Assembly (NCBI GenBank): GCA_029204225.1
Contig: CM055103.1
Coordinates: 53,421,538 to 53,485,537 of the forward strand
Reading direction: 5' to 3'
DNA length: 64,000 nucleotides
Source of the DNA: Diphasiastrum complanatum
Lineage: Eukaryota > Streptophyta > Lycopodiopsida > Lycopodiales > Lycopodiaceae
Each line of letters begins with the position of its first letter. Position 1 is the first letter of the stretch. The notes beneath the pieces were generated by a model. The model worked only from the letters and a program-made list of their open reading frames with translations. It searched no databases and was not told the DNA's origin. Positions 43,158-55,271 of this stretch are shown here, in pieces. The position numbers were made by a program, and so were the translations under genes.

Positions 43158-43673
43158 GCAATGGACAATCTTCTGATTCAACAAATCTTCTTTGCCAAAA
43201 TCTACAACAATCTTCCAAGATACAGCGAGCAGCGGTCCAACTGATGTAGATGCAGTGAGCAATGAGCTTTCATCTTGTTGAAGATGGAGTGATCTACTCA
43301 ACCTTCTTGCAATATGATCCTTCACTTCAGAAGTTGGTTAATCAACAATCTTTTTTTTTTGAAGTGTTGAAATCATCACCGTAGCATGCACAATTTTGGC
43401 CCACAGTATCTCCTTGCGTTAGGAATGATCACTGAGTGCTAAACCTTGTTGTCCAGTAGCGATATCCAACAACAACGTACTTTGCTATCCAGCAACAATC
43501 TCCAACACTAGGAGGCAACAATTTTAAATTTTTTTTAACTTCCATGATCCTACTACAATAATCTCTCTTAGAGAGTCTTCGAAATCAGACTTGTAACACA
43601 TGGTTGACATGCAACTTTTGGGAGCAATGGAAAGGCAAGGCCAAAAATCTCATGTGGCTACATTAGACCAGGC

Positions 43674-43676
<3 letters not shown>

Positions 43677-43717
<41 letters not shown>
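43677..43717 (+). repeat. (GA)n tract in mTERF6-like 5' leader
   Basis: About 20 GA units ending 22 bp before the ATG at 43739, followed by GAGCAGGAGAGCAG. This is the same placement as the GA tract before the ATP23 start. Confidence 0.9.
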
Positions 43718-43718
<1 letters not shown>

Positions 43719-43738
43719 AGGAGAGCAGGAGAGCAGCT

Positions 43739-44752
43739 ATGGCGGACGTGAAGGTGGAAGAAGCAGCAGCAGGAAGAAATGGGGATTGTGTTATGGCGTT
43801 TCTTAGGGAGAACGGCATAGAAGAAGCGGTGTCGCTCTCAATGCTCAGCAAATGCGAGCGCCTTGGCAGCACAAGCGTGGAGCAGAGAATCAGGCCCAAT
43901 TGGTTGTATCTGCAAGAGATCGGCGTTGCCAAGCGCAAGCTCCCCTCTGTTGTCTCCCGTTGCCCGCAGCTGCTTGCCTTGGGGCTATGCCAGAAGCTGC
44001 AGCCCATGGTGGAGTCTTTGAGGGGGCTTGGTGCATCCAGAGCAGAAGTTGTGAGGACTGTTGTGAGATTTCCTGCGGTATTGGCTCACAATGTTGAAGA
44101 AAAGCTTTGCCCACTACTTGCTTTTCTTCAAGCTGCTGGGGTGAAGGCAGATAACTTAGGCAAAATCATCTTTTTGTGCCCCAGATTGCTTAGTTACAGC
44201 ATTGAGAAGAAGCTTGCTCCTGCGGTGGATTATCTCAGTAGCATTGGGGTTGGAAAGGGGGTTGAGATGGGTAGAGTTATCGGCCATTGTCCTCATATAT
44301 TAGGTTACAGTGTTGAGAGAAGATTACAGCAGACGGTTCTCTTCTTAGAAGGGATCGGTATTAAGAAAGATGATCTTAAAAAGGTGGCCGTTTTCCATCC
44401 AGATATACTTTGTAGAGATGCAAACAGAACATTGAGACCAGCTTTGGAATTTCTAAGGGCTCAGAGTTTTAAGCCTGATCAGATTGCGGCAATGGTGGCT
44501 CGCTTTCCATCAATTTTAATTAGAAGTGTGACTAATTCCTTACGGCCTAAGCTGGAATATTTGACACGTGAAATGGGGAGGCAAAAGGAAGAGGTTATTG
44601 ATTATCCACAATATTTTGGGCACAATCTTCAGAAAATAGTTGTCAGACACAGAACGCTGAGTTCACAGTCTATCAGTGTTTCTCTGGACAAAATGCTGAG
44701 CTGCAATCAGAAAAAGTTTGCTTGCACATTCTGTTCGAGAACGCTTGTTTAA
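43739..44752 (+). CDS. MTERF6: mTERF-repeat protein, mTERF6-like
   Basis: An intact 337-codon frame starting MADVKVEEAA; Arabidopsis mTERF6 is of similar length. It carries about seven consecutive mTERF repeats from residue 60 to 310, each with the pattern of a helix, RCP/RFP/LCP/HCP and a second helix (for example VSRCPQLLALGL, VVRFPAVLAHNVEEKLCPLLAF, FLCPRLLSYSIEKKL, ARFPSILIRSVTNSLRP). The last part, YPQYFGH followed by SLDKMLSCNQKKF, matches the mTERF6 C-terminus (ML.CN.KKF). The family binds nucleic acid in plastids or mitochondria; Arabidopsis mTERF6 acts in plastid transcription termination and tRNA-Ile maturation. The N-terminus shows no obvious transit peptide. The last six residues after KKF differ from relatives, so a short 3' exon may exist. 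Confidence 0.93.
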   Translation: MADVKVEEAAAGRNGDCVMAFLRENGIEEAVSLSMLSKCERLGSTSVEQRIRPNWLYLQEIGVAKRKLPSVVSRCPQLLALGLCQKLQPMVESLRGLGASRAEVVRTVVRFPAVLAHNVEEKLCPLLAFLQAAGVKADNLGKIIFLCPRLLSYSIEKKLAPAVDYLSSIGVGKGVEMGRVIGHCPHILGYSVERRLQQTVLFLEGIGIKKDDLKKVAVFHPDILCRDANRTLRPALEFLRAQSFKPDQIAAMVARFPSILIRSVTNSLRPKLEYLTREMGRQKEEVIDYPQYFGHNLQKIVVRHRTLSSQSISVSLDKMLSCNQKKFACTFCSRTLV

Positions 44753-46154
44753 TTCTTTTCTAGCAAAACTTAGGTTCCTTACATCGAATAGCTGAAGCTA
44801 CGAAGGTTTTCCAGCATGAAGCTGAGCCTGAACAGGTATATCTTGATTTTTTTATTCTGAATCATTTGTCAGCAAGCAAGAAGAGGAGAGGAGGTATTTT
44901 TACTCCAAAAAATTGAGATTAAAAAACACATAAAAAGCTTTTGCAGTGTTCTCAAAACAATTAATGGTTGTTGTAGGCTACAGCGCATTGTTAACATGTT
45001 AACACATGATATTATGTAGTTAATGATTTCAAGTTCTTGGAGTTTTATTTTCATGCATTTTCATGTCTTTCTTGATACTAGGATAGCATACAGCGTCTGT
45101 CTGATGTAAAAATATGCTCACTTGTTGCAGAGTCTTCACATTTATTAATCGTTTCTGTCTTTTAGTTAACTATTTCTGGTTAACATTTGATTTAAAGAAC
45201 GGTGAATGTCTTAAATTTCCAAGGAAGAACTCAAGTTTTGCATTTGAAGTTTTTTTCTGCTTTGCAGGGTTTGAAATAGAAAGTATTTCCTCTTTGACGA
45301 ATGTAGGCTATGACGGTGAGAGGGCAATTAATCCCGGTATATTTTCAAGTCCGAGATTGACCATAGTTCGTTGCTGTTCATGGTTTATCCCTGTTGCACG
45401 AATCAAGCAATTGAGTTTGGTTTTTTTATTTTTTGTCTATTGCTTCTCTAGGGTTTTCTGCATCTAGATTTTTTGCTCTAACTTCATTATTCAAGAAAGG
45501 AATTTTGTCCCTTGTCTTAGTAGTAAACAGAAAAGGAATATTCTCGCTATGCAAAGGAGTATCAATAACACTTGAATATGAGTTTAGTAAGGATTAGGGT
45601 TTTGGAAGGAATATTCCTAGGCTCTAGAGGTCTATACATACCTATAGAAACTCACCCTACTCCGCTTCCAGATTTTGGTATTTAGTTGCTAGCATAGTAG
45701 CCCGTTCCAAAACTTGACCAAATTCTTTTTTCCAAAAAATACGTAATTTTTTAACAAAGGAATCGAGATAAAGAACGAAATAACGATTCTAGGATCAATG
45801 TGAGTTTAAGAACGTGGCTCAGACAGCGATTCTAGGATCAACATGAGCTGCAAGATTTTCATTCATTTTTGCCAGATTGAGCTGGTCCTCGTGACCGCCC
45901 CAATGCTGGCCGTGGATTCAATTCTGCCATTTTACCCAATATAGCCCTTATGCACTTTAAGATTTTCTCTATGAATGTCTCTGAGTACAATGACAAGGTC
46001 GAAAAGTCAAAATTTAGGTCGACCAAATTTTTTAGGCCTTCTTGCCACCATTTGGTGATCTCTTTTCTCTCCGTGAAATCAGTTTTTAGATTTTTACAAA
46101 GGAAATGGTGATGCCTCACAGAAGGTAATCTGTGGGGCAAATTTTCTTTTGACA
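44753..46154. other. Downstream of mTERF6-like gene, no recognised genes
   Basis: The start is presumably its 3' UTR. Open frames are short; one at 45859-46155 on the minus strand shows no known domain. Confidence 0.5.
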
Positions 46155-46260
46155 AAATTTTTTTACAGGCACCTTCCAGACACCGGAAGGTGCACGTAAA
46201 AAAATTTACTTTTTTTCACATGCACCTTCACCCCGGAAGGTTTGTGTAAAAAAAAATTTA
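46155..46260. repeat. Two tandem AT-flanked hairpins
   Basis: Arms 46155-46177 and 46185-46207 pair at 21 of 23 positions around a 7-nt loop (core GCACCTTCC/GGAAGGTGC). A second, weaker hairpin of the same design (ATGCACCTTC, then GGAAGGTTTGTGT) follows at 46209-46260. Confidence 0.75.
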
Positions 46261-46317
46261 TGTAAAAAAAAAAAGAAAAAAAAATTTAAAAACAGAATTC
46301 ATGGGTGGGAAGGGCCG

Positions 46318-46408
46318 GCTCCTCGGCCCTTCCGCCCGCGGAATACTGTGCGCCCTCGGGCCTCTGCCCTCGGGCGCACAGTCTTCCGGGGCGGAAGGGC
46401 CTCGGAGC
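46318..46408. repeat. GC-rich long inverted repeat
   Basis: Outer arms 46318-46337 and 46389-46408 pair at 18 of 20 bases; inner arms CTGTGCGCCC (46346-46355) and GGGCGCACAG (46372-46381) pair perfectly. The island is strongly GC-rich inside AT-rich DNA. Confidence 0.8.
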
Positions 46409-47485
46409 AGGACCTTCCCTCCCCCTTGACGGGTCAAACTCTGTTTGGAGCAAGTACTTTTTCCTTTTCAACCCGTAATCTGGAGGAAATAGGCTTTTGA
46501 ATGACCCTAAATGGATAGATAACGCAAAAACTAGAAGGCAGGCAATGTTTTGTCCAATTTCTTTGCTGTAAAGAAATGATGCCATTCAACTCGAAATTCA
46601 CTATTCAGGCCCTTTTTCAAAGCTTCAAATTATTTTATTTTTAAAGAAGTTGAACTCCAGTCTTCCCTTCGGGCCCCTTCAGCTTAACTTCAACCACATC
46701 CAATGGCTACTGTAAATTGTGTGGTCCACGCGATCTAGGTCTCCACCGTCGATCTTCCTTAGCTCAGATCCTGCGACTGTTCGCTGGATCACGCGTTGAA
46801 GCTAGTTTTTGGAGACGTACGTATGCACTTGTGCCGCTATAGGTTCCTTCTGACTCACCTGTCCCGATCCTGTCTCTCTCATTCTTAAAAAAGACCTAGC
46901 TATAGCAGCTTGGATTTTCTTGCATTGCACAATGTCTGGTCCACGGCCATCCACAGCCTCCTAGGAGTTTGATCACGTTGCTAGGGCATCCACCTTCAAT
47001 GTTATACAACTCCAAAAACCATGAAGTATAGTGCAAGATCCATCATTTTCTTGTTTGCAGAAAGCAGCCTATCTTGCCTGATTTTGAACTTAAAAATGTG
47101 CAATTACAAGCTTAATAATGGTTAGGGCTCTGATTAGGTACTACCCCTGCCAGTCTACAAGTTTAGAGGAGGGCCCAGGGTCTCGACATCAGTAGATGGT
47201 TTAAGAAATCTGGCTGCATTTTCATATGGTTTCAGAAATTTGGACATCAGTAGATGGTTTCAGCTATTCCACAAGAAGTGTACAATTCCCGCCAGTCTAA
47301 TTACCTATCGTTTTCTAACAGAAAACGGAATCAGTAGAGCTGCAAACCATTGGCATCAGAACACCATTTCAAAACTGATTTCTGATATCATTGGAAATTT
47401 GAAAAGCATGTCCACCATTCAATTACGGTTTAGCTAGTATCAAACTCAAAAGAAAAAAAAATTGGCCATTACTCCTTTTTGCACA

Positions 47486-47583
47486 AAAAAAAAAAAAAAA
47501 AAAAATTGCGATCCGGGTCGCAGATCGCTGACGTTCCGGATCGCACGATCCAAAACATTTTTGCAGCGGATCGCGATCCGCTG
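47486..47583. repeat. Poly(A) tract next to GGATCG palindromes
   Basis: A run of about 21 A (47486-47506) is followed by repeated GATCCG/CGGATC motifs, including a perfect 20-bp palindrome CAGCGGATCGCGATCCGCTG at 47564-47583. Confidence 0.8.
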
Positions 47584-47959
47584 TAACTAAGGTTTCAGTA
47601 CATGAGTTGAAGCTACACTGGTGGAGGGCTAAATTCCAAGATAGAGTGTTCTGTGGACACGTATGACATATTTTTATTCTCATTGCTTCATTCAGTTGTT
47701 AGATTCTTTTTGTCCTCTATAATAAACCCTCTCTGTCCTGTAAGTTAGTGGTTTGTCAAATGTGTTTCTTTGAGCTGGTGGAACTACAAACCCTCTGCAG
47801 GCTGTTTTGAGAACGAAGTGGTGAGAGACCTGGAAAATTTTGCATTCATTAGGCCATCTAATGCACTCATGGTCACAAATTTATGTTCCGGGGAACCTGA
47901 ATGGGATTTCCCGGATCGCGTTCCGGAACGGAACGTGCAACGTTGATGTGGATGTATAG

Positions 47960-50900
47960 TGTAAAAGTTCTGCATATTGATGCAGCAGCGGTTTACAAAT
48001 GATCTGTTTGAACCTTTTCGAACCACAATTTCAGCTCGAATTGGAATTGGCTGGGACTTTTTTTTTTTGAGTTGGTCTTCAAAGGAAAAAGCTAAATGGA
48101 TGGAAATTTTTACCTGTCCAACCTTTGTTCTTTTTTCTTTTGAGAGAGAAGTTTCTGATATGTAAATTAATGTATTCATTAAAGTGAATCCTAGTTGCTG
48201 AGGTGTGAGCTTAGTACCCACAAAACACAATGGACTTTTTTCATGCAAGAGGAATGAGAAGTCTTTGGGGGTGGTTGGCGTCTTCCCACATTTGGTCCAT
48301 TAAGAAGAAGTCATTTTCTATGTGGAGGATGGGTTTTATGAACTTACGGTATTTTAAGGCACTTTGGCTTCCTATGCATGCCAAATTGGCGTTACACATT
48401 TGATAATTCAACAAATATCCAACAAAATACTTATAGTAGAATAATTCAAGTATCATCATCAGATATTCTATCCAAAATTAAGCTTCAAAGATGAATCCTT
48501 TAGCCATTGTCTGCCTCCAATTTTAGGCAATCTACCTTATACTTTTGTACAAAGAAAAAGTGTGTGAGCTAATATTAGGTGATGTGTGGAAGTTGTGGTT
48601 CATGTATTTTTAAGGCCAAAAAGGTTATACTTATATAAGAAATTTTTTTGGCAGCATTAGGTTTTTTAAATGTCGAAATTTGGACTCCCAGGCCTTTGAG
48701 GCAACTTTGAAAAAGACTTACAATGTTCAAAATTTGTAGAGTTTTTGGTAGGCAAAAGAATTTTGTTTTTTGCAATTGGTGGTACTTTGAATCACACTAA
48801 TTTCAAATTTGTAGGAGAAGATTATGACTTTTATGGTGATGACTTTCTGCATTTGCACATTTAACATATCTTTAAAAAAAAAAAACGATTGTTATTGTGC
48901 TAGTTGCCTTTTGTCATTTTTTCATAGAGATTTTGTTAGCTGTGTGCATTTCCAGGTGTATCTATGGGGAAAGTAAGGAATCATTGTGATGGGATCACAA
49001 CCTCCATCAACCAAGTTTTCCCAATTTTCCTTTTCTTTTAGAGATGATTGAGACTAAGCAAGTTATATTTAAATGTATGGAAGTTAAAATGGCCTATTTT
49101 TTTGCATTTAATGCTCACTTACTCTTGGTCTCTAATGATGCAAATAGGATGCTATATCAAACAATTTGTGCTACATATAATGACTTGGATGGGCCAAAGG
49201 TAGATTTGCCCGTGCTATATTGACATCCAATCACACAAGCTTTTAGAGGTTTTTAAGACTACGATGTAACCTATAGTAAGTTCATACAACTAAATTTCGA
49301 AATTCATTTGTATGATAAGAATATGTAGTCACTTTTGTGGATGTGTTGGACAAAATTTGATTGATGGTGTTCGCTTGTTGTGTTGAATTGATATTGTTGC
49401 CCAATTTTTTGTTTTTTTAAGAGTTATAAATAGTTATTTATCATGGATGAAAATCACTTGAATTGATCCAACACTATTTGCCAATGATAAAATTGTGAAC
49501 TATGTAGGGATTATTGTGCAGATGAGATTTATTTCTTAATGCTTATATGAACAAGTCAAGCGATTGTTGAGAATGAACTACATAAGATGGGAACATTGTC
49601 AAGGTCTTAAGCTGAAATAGATGGTCAAGTAAAAATGAGAGAAATGACGCACGATTATGCTCATTTCCTATTGAGTTTTTTTGAATAACTTGTTTTTTGA
49701 CTTTTGTCCAAGTTACAATTCAGATTTTTTTATTTTGATATGAAGCTTGGTCAGTGGAGGAAGCACCACTAGGATCATGATGACATTTTTTATATTATGC
49801 AGCAAGCTAATATGACATTCAAATTCAAATTCCTGATACTGAAAAAGTGCTTAAGGTATTGGGATCACTAACCACAATTTTATGGTAGGTAGCACATCAT
49901 TCATATTTGAGCTCCTATTCCACATGGAGTTTCTGATCACATGTAAAACTGCAATTTCTTTATTTCTTTCACAAAGTAACAATTTCATAAAAGTTTCAAC
50001 TTTTGCAAGAATGAGATCTATTAGAATCTTGGGATCTATATTGGATGCAATCGATCCTGATGTAATAGATTACAACTTTTTAATCAAGAGCAATTGATGG
50101 CCTTTCCAATCAAACATTCGAGGAATTTCATATGTTAAAAAGACTTTATAAGGAATGCTATTTAGGATAAAAAAGAGAAAAAAATAACAATATTGTTTAT
50201 TTGCTTGCCCATGCCACTTCCAAAGTAGACATTATTCCCAAAGGTCTACCATCTCATCTACAATTGCGGTGATGGAATCTTATTGTTATTATGATTGAGC
50301 TTATTAATCATGACAATTATTGGTTGCATTTTAATTAACCATAGTTCAACTTATTAAATTTGAATGTGCATTCTTTCCAATGGTAAAGATGAGTGCCATG
50401 TTTTATATTACAATGAAAATATGAGTGCCAATCTTAACATTTGAATCAAGAAGAAAGCAACACTGTGGAATCAATTTTACAAAATTATTTGAATATTTTT
50501 ATGATATATATATATTTTGAATACTCGGGTGCTTGTGGTTGCTTTTGTACTCTTTTTGATGATAACATTGTATCATTTCCATCTGGATATTCCCATTGAT
50601 TTGGCATCTTCATAGAAAAGAGGAATCAAATGATTGTCATCATATGTTGTTTTCTTTATAGAGTTGAAGGAAAGAAAAACTTGGACTTGTAGACAGGTGA
50701 GACTTTGTATTCTCATGATCCTAATGGTCTAAAACATCTTATATTCTCTTCAATAACTCAGCTAGTTATATGAATGTGCCAGTTATATGGGTGTGCCATT
50801 TGGACATGATAGACTATTAAGATATTGTGAAAGATTGCAAATTTATGGAAGTACATTTTCAATTTAAAAAACTTATTTTTCAAAAAGTGGGATTAAGTGC

Positions 50901-53082
50901 ATATATTTTTATTGTCATGAGAGAGCTTGTGTTCCACATAAGACATTGTAGAAAAAGACAGAACTTTTGAATGAATCAAATTATTTCGGCTATTAAAATG
51001 GAATCTGAGCTATATCGCATTCTATTTGTTCTGAAAACTTGCAATTATTGAAAGATGTGAAATTATTAAACAAGAAGATTAAAAACAATAAGTAAAAGTG
51101 ACAAACTTGTAAAATGTATGTACAATGTCTATCATGGGATTACATCCAAAAATCATTGTCTATATTGCATGAAAATGGAAAAATATGTTACTACAAGTAC
51201 AAATGTCACGAGAAAATGTTGATCCAAGTTAGAAAACCTATTTTACCAATTCCTTTAAAAAATGTACATGTTTTCACTCTTCATGCAAATATTAGAATCG
51301 TAGAGAAACTTGTTTATCTTCACATATTATTTGCTTGGATTGCCAGGCTAACATCTTCAAAATAACTTATCTCTAGATTAGAAGATGTCATATCTAAAGG
51401 AGGGCTTCACAAGGGACACAAAACATATCGAAAGGATAAAAAGCTTTTAGGAAAGTAAAAAATTATGGAGAAAAAGCATGTCAAATCATACAAGTAAAGC
51501 TTCTAGTATTTAGTACTCAATTTGGAAGGATATCATTGCTGCTACTCTTGATTTTGATACGAGAGTCACAACTAGACTACAAAAAGTTGATGTGCACAAA
51601 AAAATCTTGACAACATAGTCAAAATCTTAGGAAAAGATATATTTACAGATACTAATAAGTTCTACAAAAGTCTTGCGTGGATTTTATTGATGTAGCATCA
51701 AAAGCATGGGGGCTAGATCACATCACGCATTACATGGCCAGTTGTTGTAAATTAACTTTCTTTCTTTGCATTACTTATTTCAATTTCAATATTAGCTTGA
51801 CAATATATTTTCTTTTGTCCAACATATCTTGAGAAATCATACAACATTCTTTGCAAATACATATGGCTAAAAACATGGTTTGGTGGTACCAAAAAAAAAC
51901 CCATTTTTCATTTTAATTTTTGGTAGAACATTTCACTTTTTGGGGATTTTATTACTCATAATTGTTTTGAGTCCACATTAAAAATGACATCACTTTTTAG
52001 TGGTAAGTCCAATTTCAGCGAAGATTGGTGCGTTAGAAAGCGATGGACAAGCACTTTCCAATGATATGTTATATGACATATTTCCGAGCTATAGTGAAAA
52101 AGTTATGGCAATGTTCTACCACCAAATCATGCTTTTAGCCATATGGAAGCTCGAGTATCTAGTCATCACAAGATATGGAGAAATCACATTGGCAAGCAAG
52201 TGCAACATGTTAAAACTAGTGACTAGGACCCTAAATGGATTTACAAAAGATCCTCAAGAGTGATTGGCTACTCCTTTCAATCAATCTATTGCAAAACTAG
52301 CACTCAAATCTTGATCTAGATTGGTAATTCCGATCTAATCAAGCAAAAACAATAATATTATGATCAAAACGCTTGAAGGTGTCACATGTGTGGTGTATAG
52401 TCGTCTACAGTATAACCTAATATCATAGAATTGATTACACTAATTTTCGATTGCATTCAAATAAAAAAATCACAACACAAATGGCGTGAAAACTCGAGAT
52501 TAGCAAGAACTCCAAAATCTTGATCTCTCATCAAATTGAATGAATCTTTGCAAGTACAATGATGATCCTATCCTTGGCTGGCCCAAGCAAGTTTGGTGTG
52601 TGTTCATATGCCATGTCATCATCAGGTGTACCTACTCATCTCTATTTGACCTAACCATTAGGTATACCATCTATGGTAGTTAAATCAAGACCAATTTTTC
52701 TAGATTTGTAGAGGTAGGTCCTAGATTTTAGGAATCTTAACCCAAATTGCTATCTAACTTCCATGATTGGGGTGTAACTAACCTACACCTATTCTTCACA
52801 CATGGGAACATGCTCACACACCTGTGGATTATAATAAACTATGTGCTTATCAAGCTAATATTTGCCAATTTTCACATAACATCCCATCAAAACACTCGAC
52901 ATGGAGGGACCAACAAAAAGAAAAACTATATTTCTCAATTGTTTTAATGTTTCTACCGAAGATTTTAAATTCAACATATACCCAAATCTTCTAACTATAA
53001 CAAGTCCAGAAAAACATGCAAATTTATACAACAAGAGACACACTAGAAATATATAGAAAAATGTTGGACACATAGTGGGTCC
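47960..53082. other. AT-rich gene-free stretch
   Basis: Both strands were read for conserved transposase, retroelement or plant protein motifs and none was found. Open frames at 49882-50097, 51114-51365 and 52000-52263 are short and unlike known families. The sequence may be old, decayed transposon. Confidence 0.5.
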
Positions 53083-53946
<864 letters not shown>

Positions 53947-54817
53947 AAAACAAACTTTGTAATATGTTAAAGTGTACAAAATACATTTCTAATAATACAA
54001 AAGATTTATTTATCTTCATCAAAATTTTCATCCTCTCCAATCATTGTGTTATCATGGATAAACTCTCCGCTTGAAAATGGATCTAGTAGATAAGCATCAT
54101 CTTTTTTATTACTTAACTCTATGTATGTAGCATATAATGAGTATTGAGAGCTCCTTAAAGGAACATCTCTTGTCCATGGCCTAAAATATTCAAAACATAC
54201 ATCCCTAGCAAATTTGATTTTATTTGCTCTAATAAATTTATGTCCTCCAGTGTCAAAGTTTAGAGTTTTGGACTGAATTTGATCTACAAATGATCACAAA
54301 GAGTGATTGGTAGCTTGGGATCTTGATCTATATCAAGACTAGCTTCCAAATCTAGCTTCTACTTCTTTGTGATTCCGAACAAGAACAATCAAGAAATGAT
54401 GATCCATGGCTTCACACGTGTGAAGTACAGCTACTGTATGGCTTGATAACATGGAAATAGTTTACTTATGATTTACTAAGCATTCATTCACAAAGAAAGT
54501 GCTATAGAGAGTGAAAACACCAAGTTTGCTTCACAAACCAATGTTTCTCATCATTAGGTTTACAATGGATCCATCATGGATCAAGTACACAATCACCATA
54601 ATCTCTCTCTAAGCTGCATCCAGCACATGTGGGACAGCTCATTGTACTCATCCATATCCACTTTGCATAAGATATATCAAGTTTGCCACATCATCCATTG
54701 GTGGTTTGTGTTGACCTTCTAGATTCCTACAATCTAGGACCTAACTCCTATAATTTAGGAGATGTCATATTTGACTCAAATGAAAGCTAATCAAAATGGA
54801 TCTGAATATTACAAGTG
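53947..54817. other. No recognised genes
   Basis: Contains several ACACGTGTG-like palindromes (near 54414 and 54825), like the copia LTR at 42259-43157. Some of it may be the LTR of the copia relic that follows. Confidence 0.35.
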
Positions 54818-55129
54818 TCATTTCACACGTGTGGACAGGTCCTCACACATGTGGATCCCTAAGGCTAATCTTAACTTGATAAATGAAGCCTTTGGCAAGG
54901 CTTTAGTGAGTAGACCATCAAGGCAATATGACGAAGATAGATGATGTAGCTTGATCTCCTTTGCTTGAATCTTTTCCCTCACAAAATGGTGAGCAATCTC
55001 TATGTGCTTGCTCCTTGCATGGAATGTGGGATTGGTTGCTAATGTTGGGCTTGATTCCGGATTGTCACAATACATTATTGGTTGCTCCTTGGCCTCCATG
55101 ACTTGCAATTCCACCAAAAGCCTCTTCAA
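54818..55129 (-). pseudogene. Copia RNase H relic
   Basis: The minus strand reads WLKRLLVELQVM-like, MYCDN, FHARSKHIEIAHHFVREKI and DGLLTKALPKA, the C-terminal end of copia pol. Only this end is present. Confidence 0.9.
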
Positions 55130-55271
55130 CCATAAGATCCTTAACCGAATTTGGCCACTTCCTCCCTTAAACAGGTTCTGTCCTCAGAACGGGAAAAAGA
55201 AAACATGAAACTATTCCTTAAGCTTTCAAATCTCTCCCATGAATCATTGTTCTTAGTTTGATCATTGTACG

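Noticed and set aside
43663-44114. Minus-strand ORFs under the mTERF6-like gene
   Set aside because: The plus-strand frame has seven mTERF repeats; the opposite frames are shadows.
46286-46585. 99-codon minus-strand ORF over the GC-rich inverted repeat
   Set aside because: Its Gly/Arg/Pro-rich composition is explained by the GC-rich palindrome.
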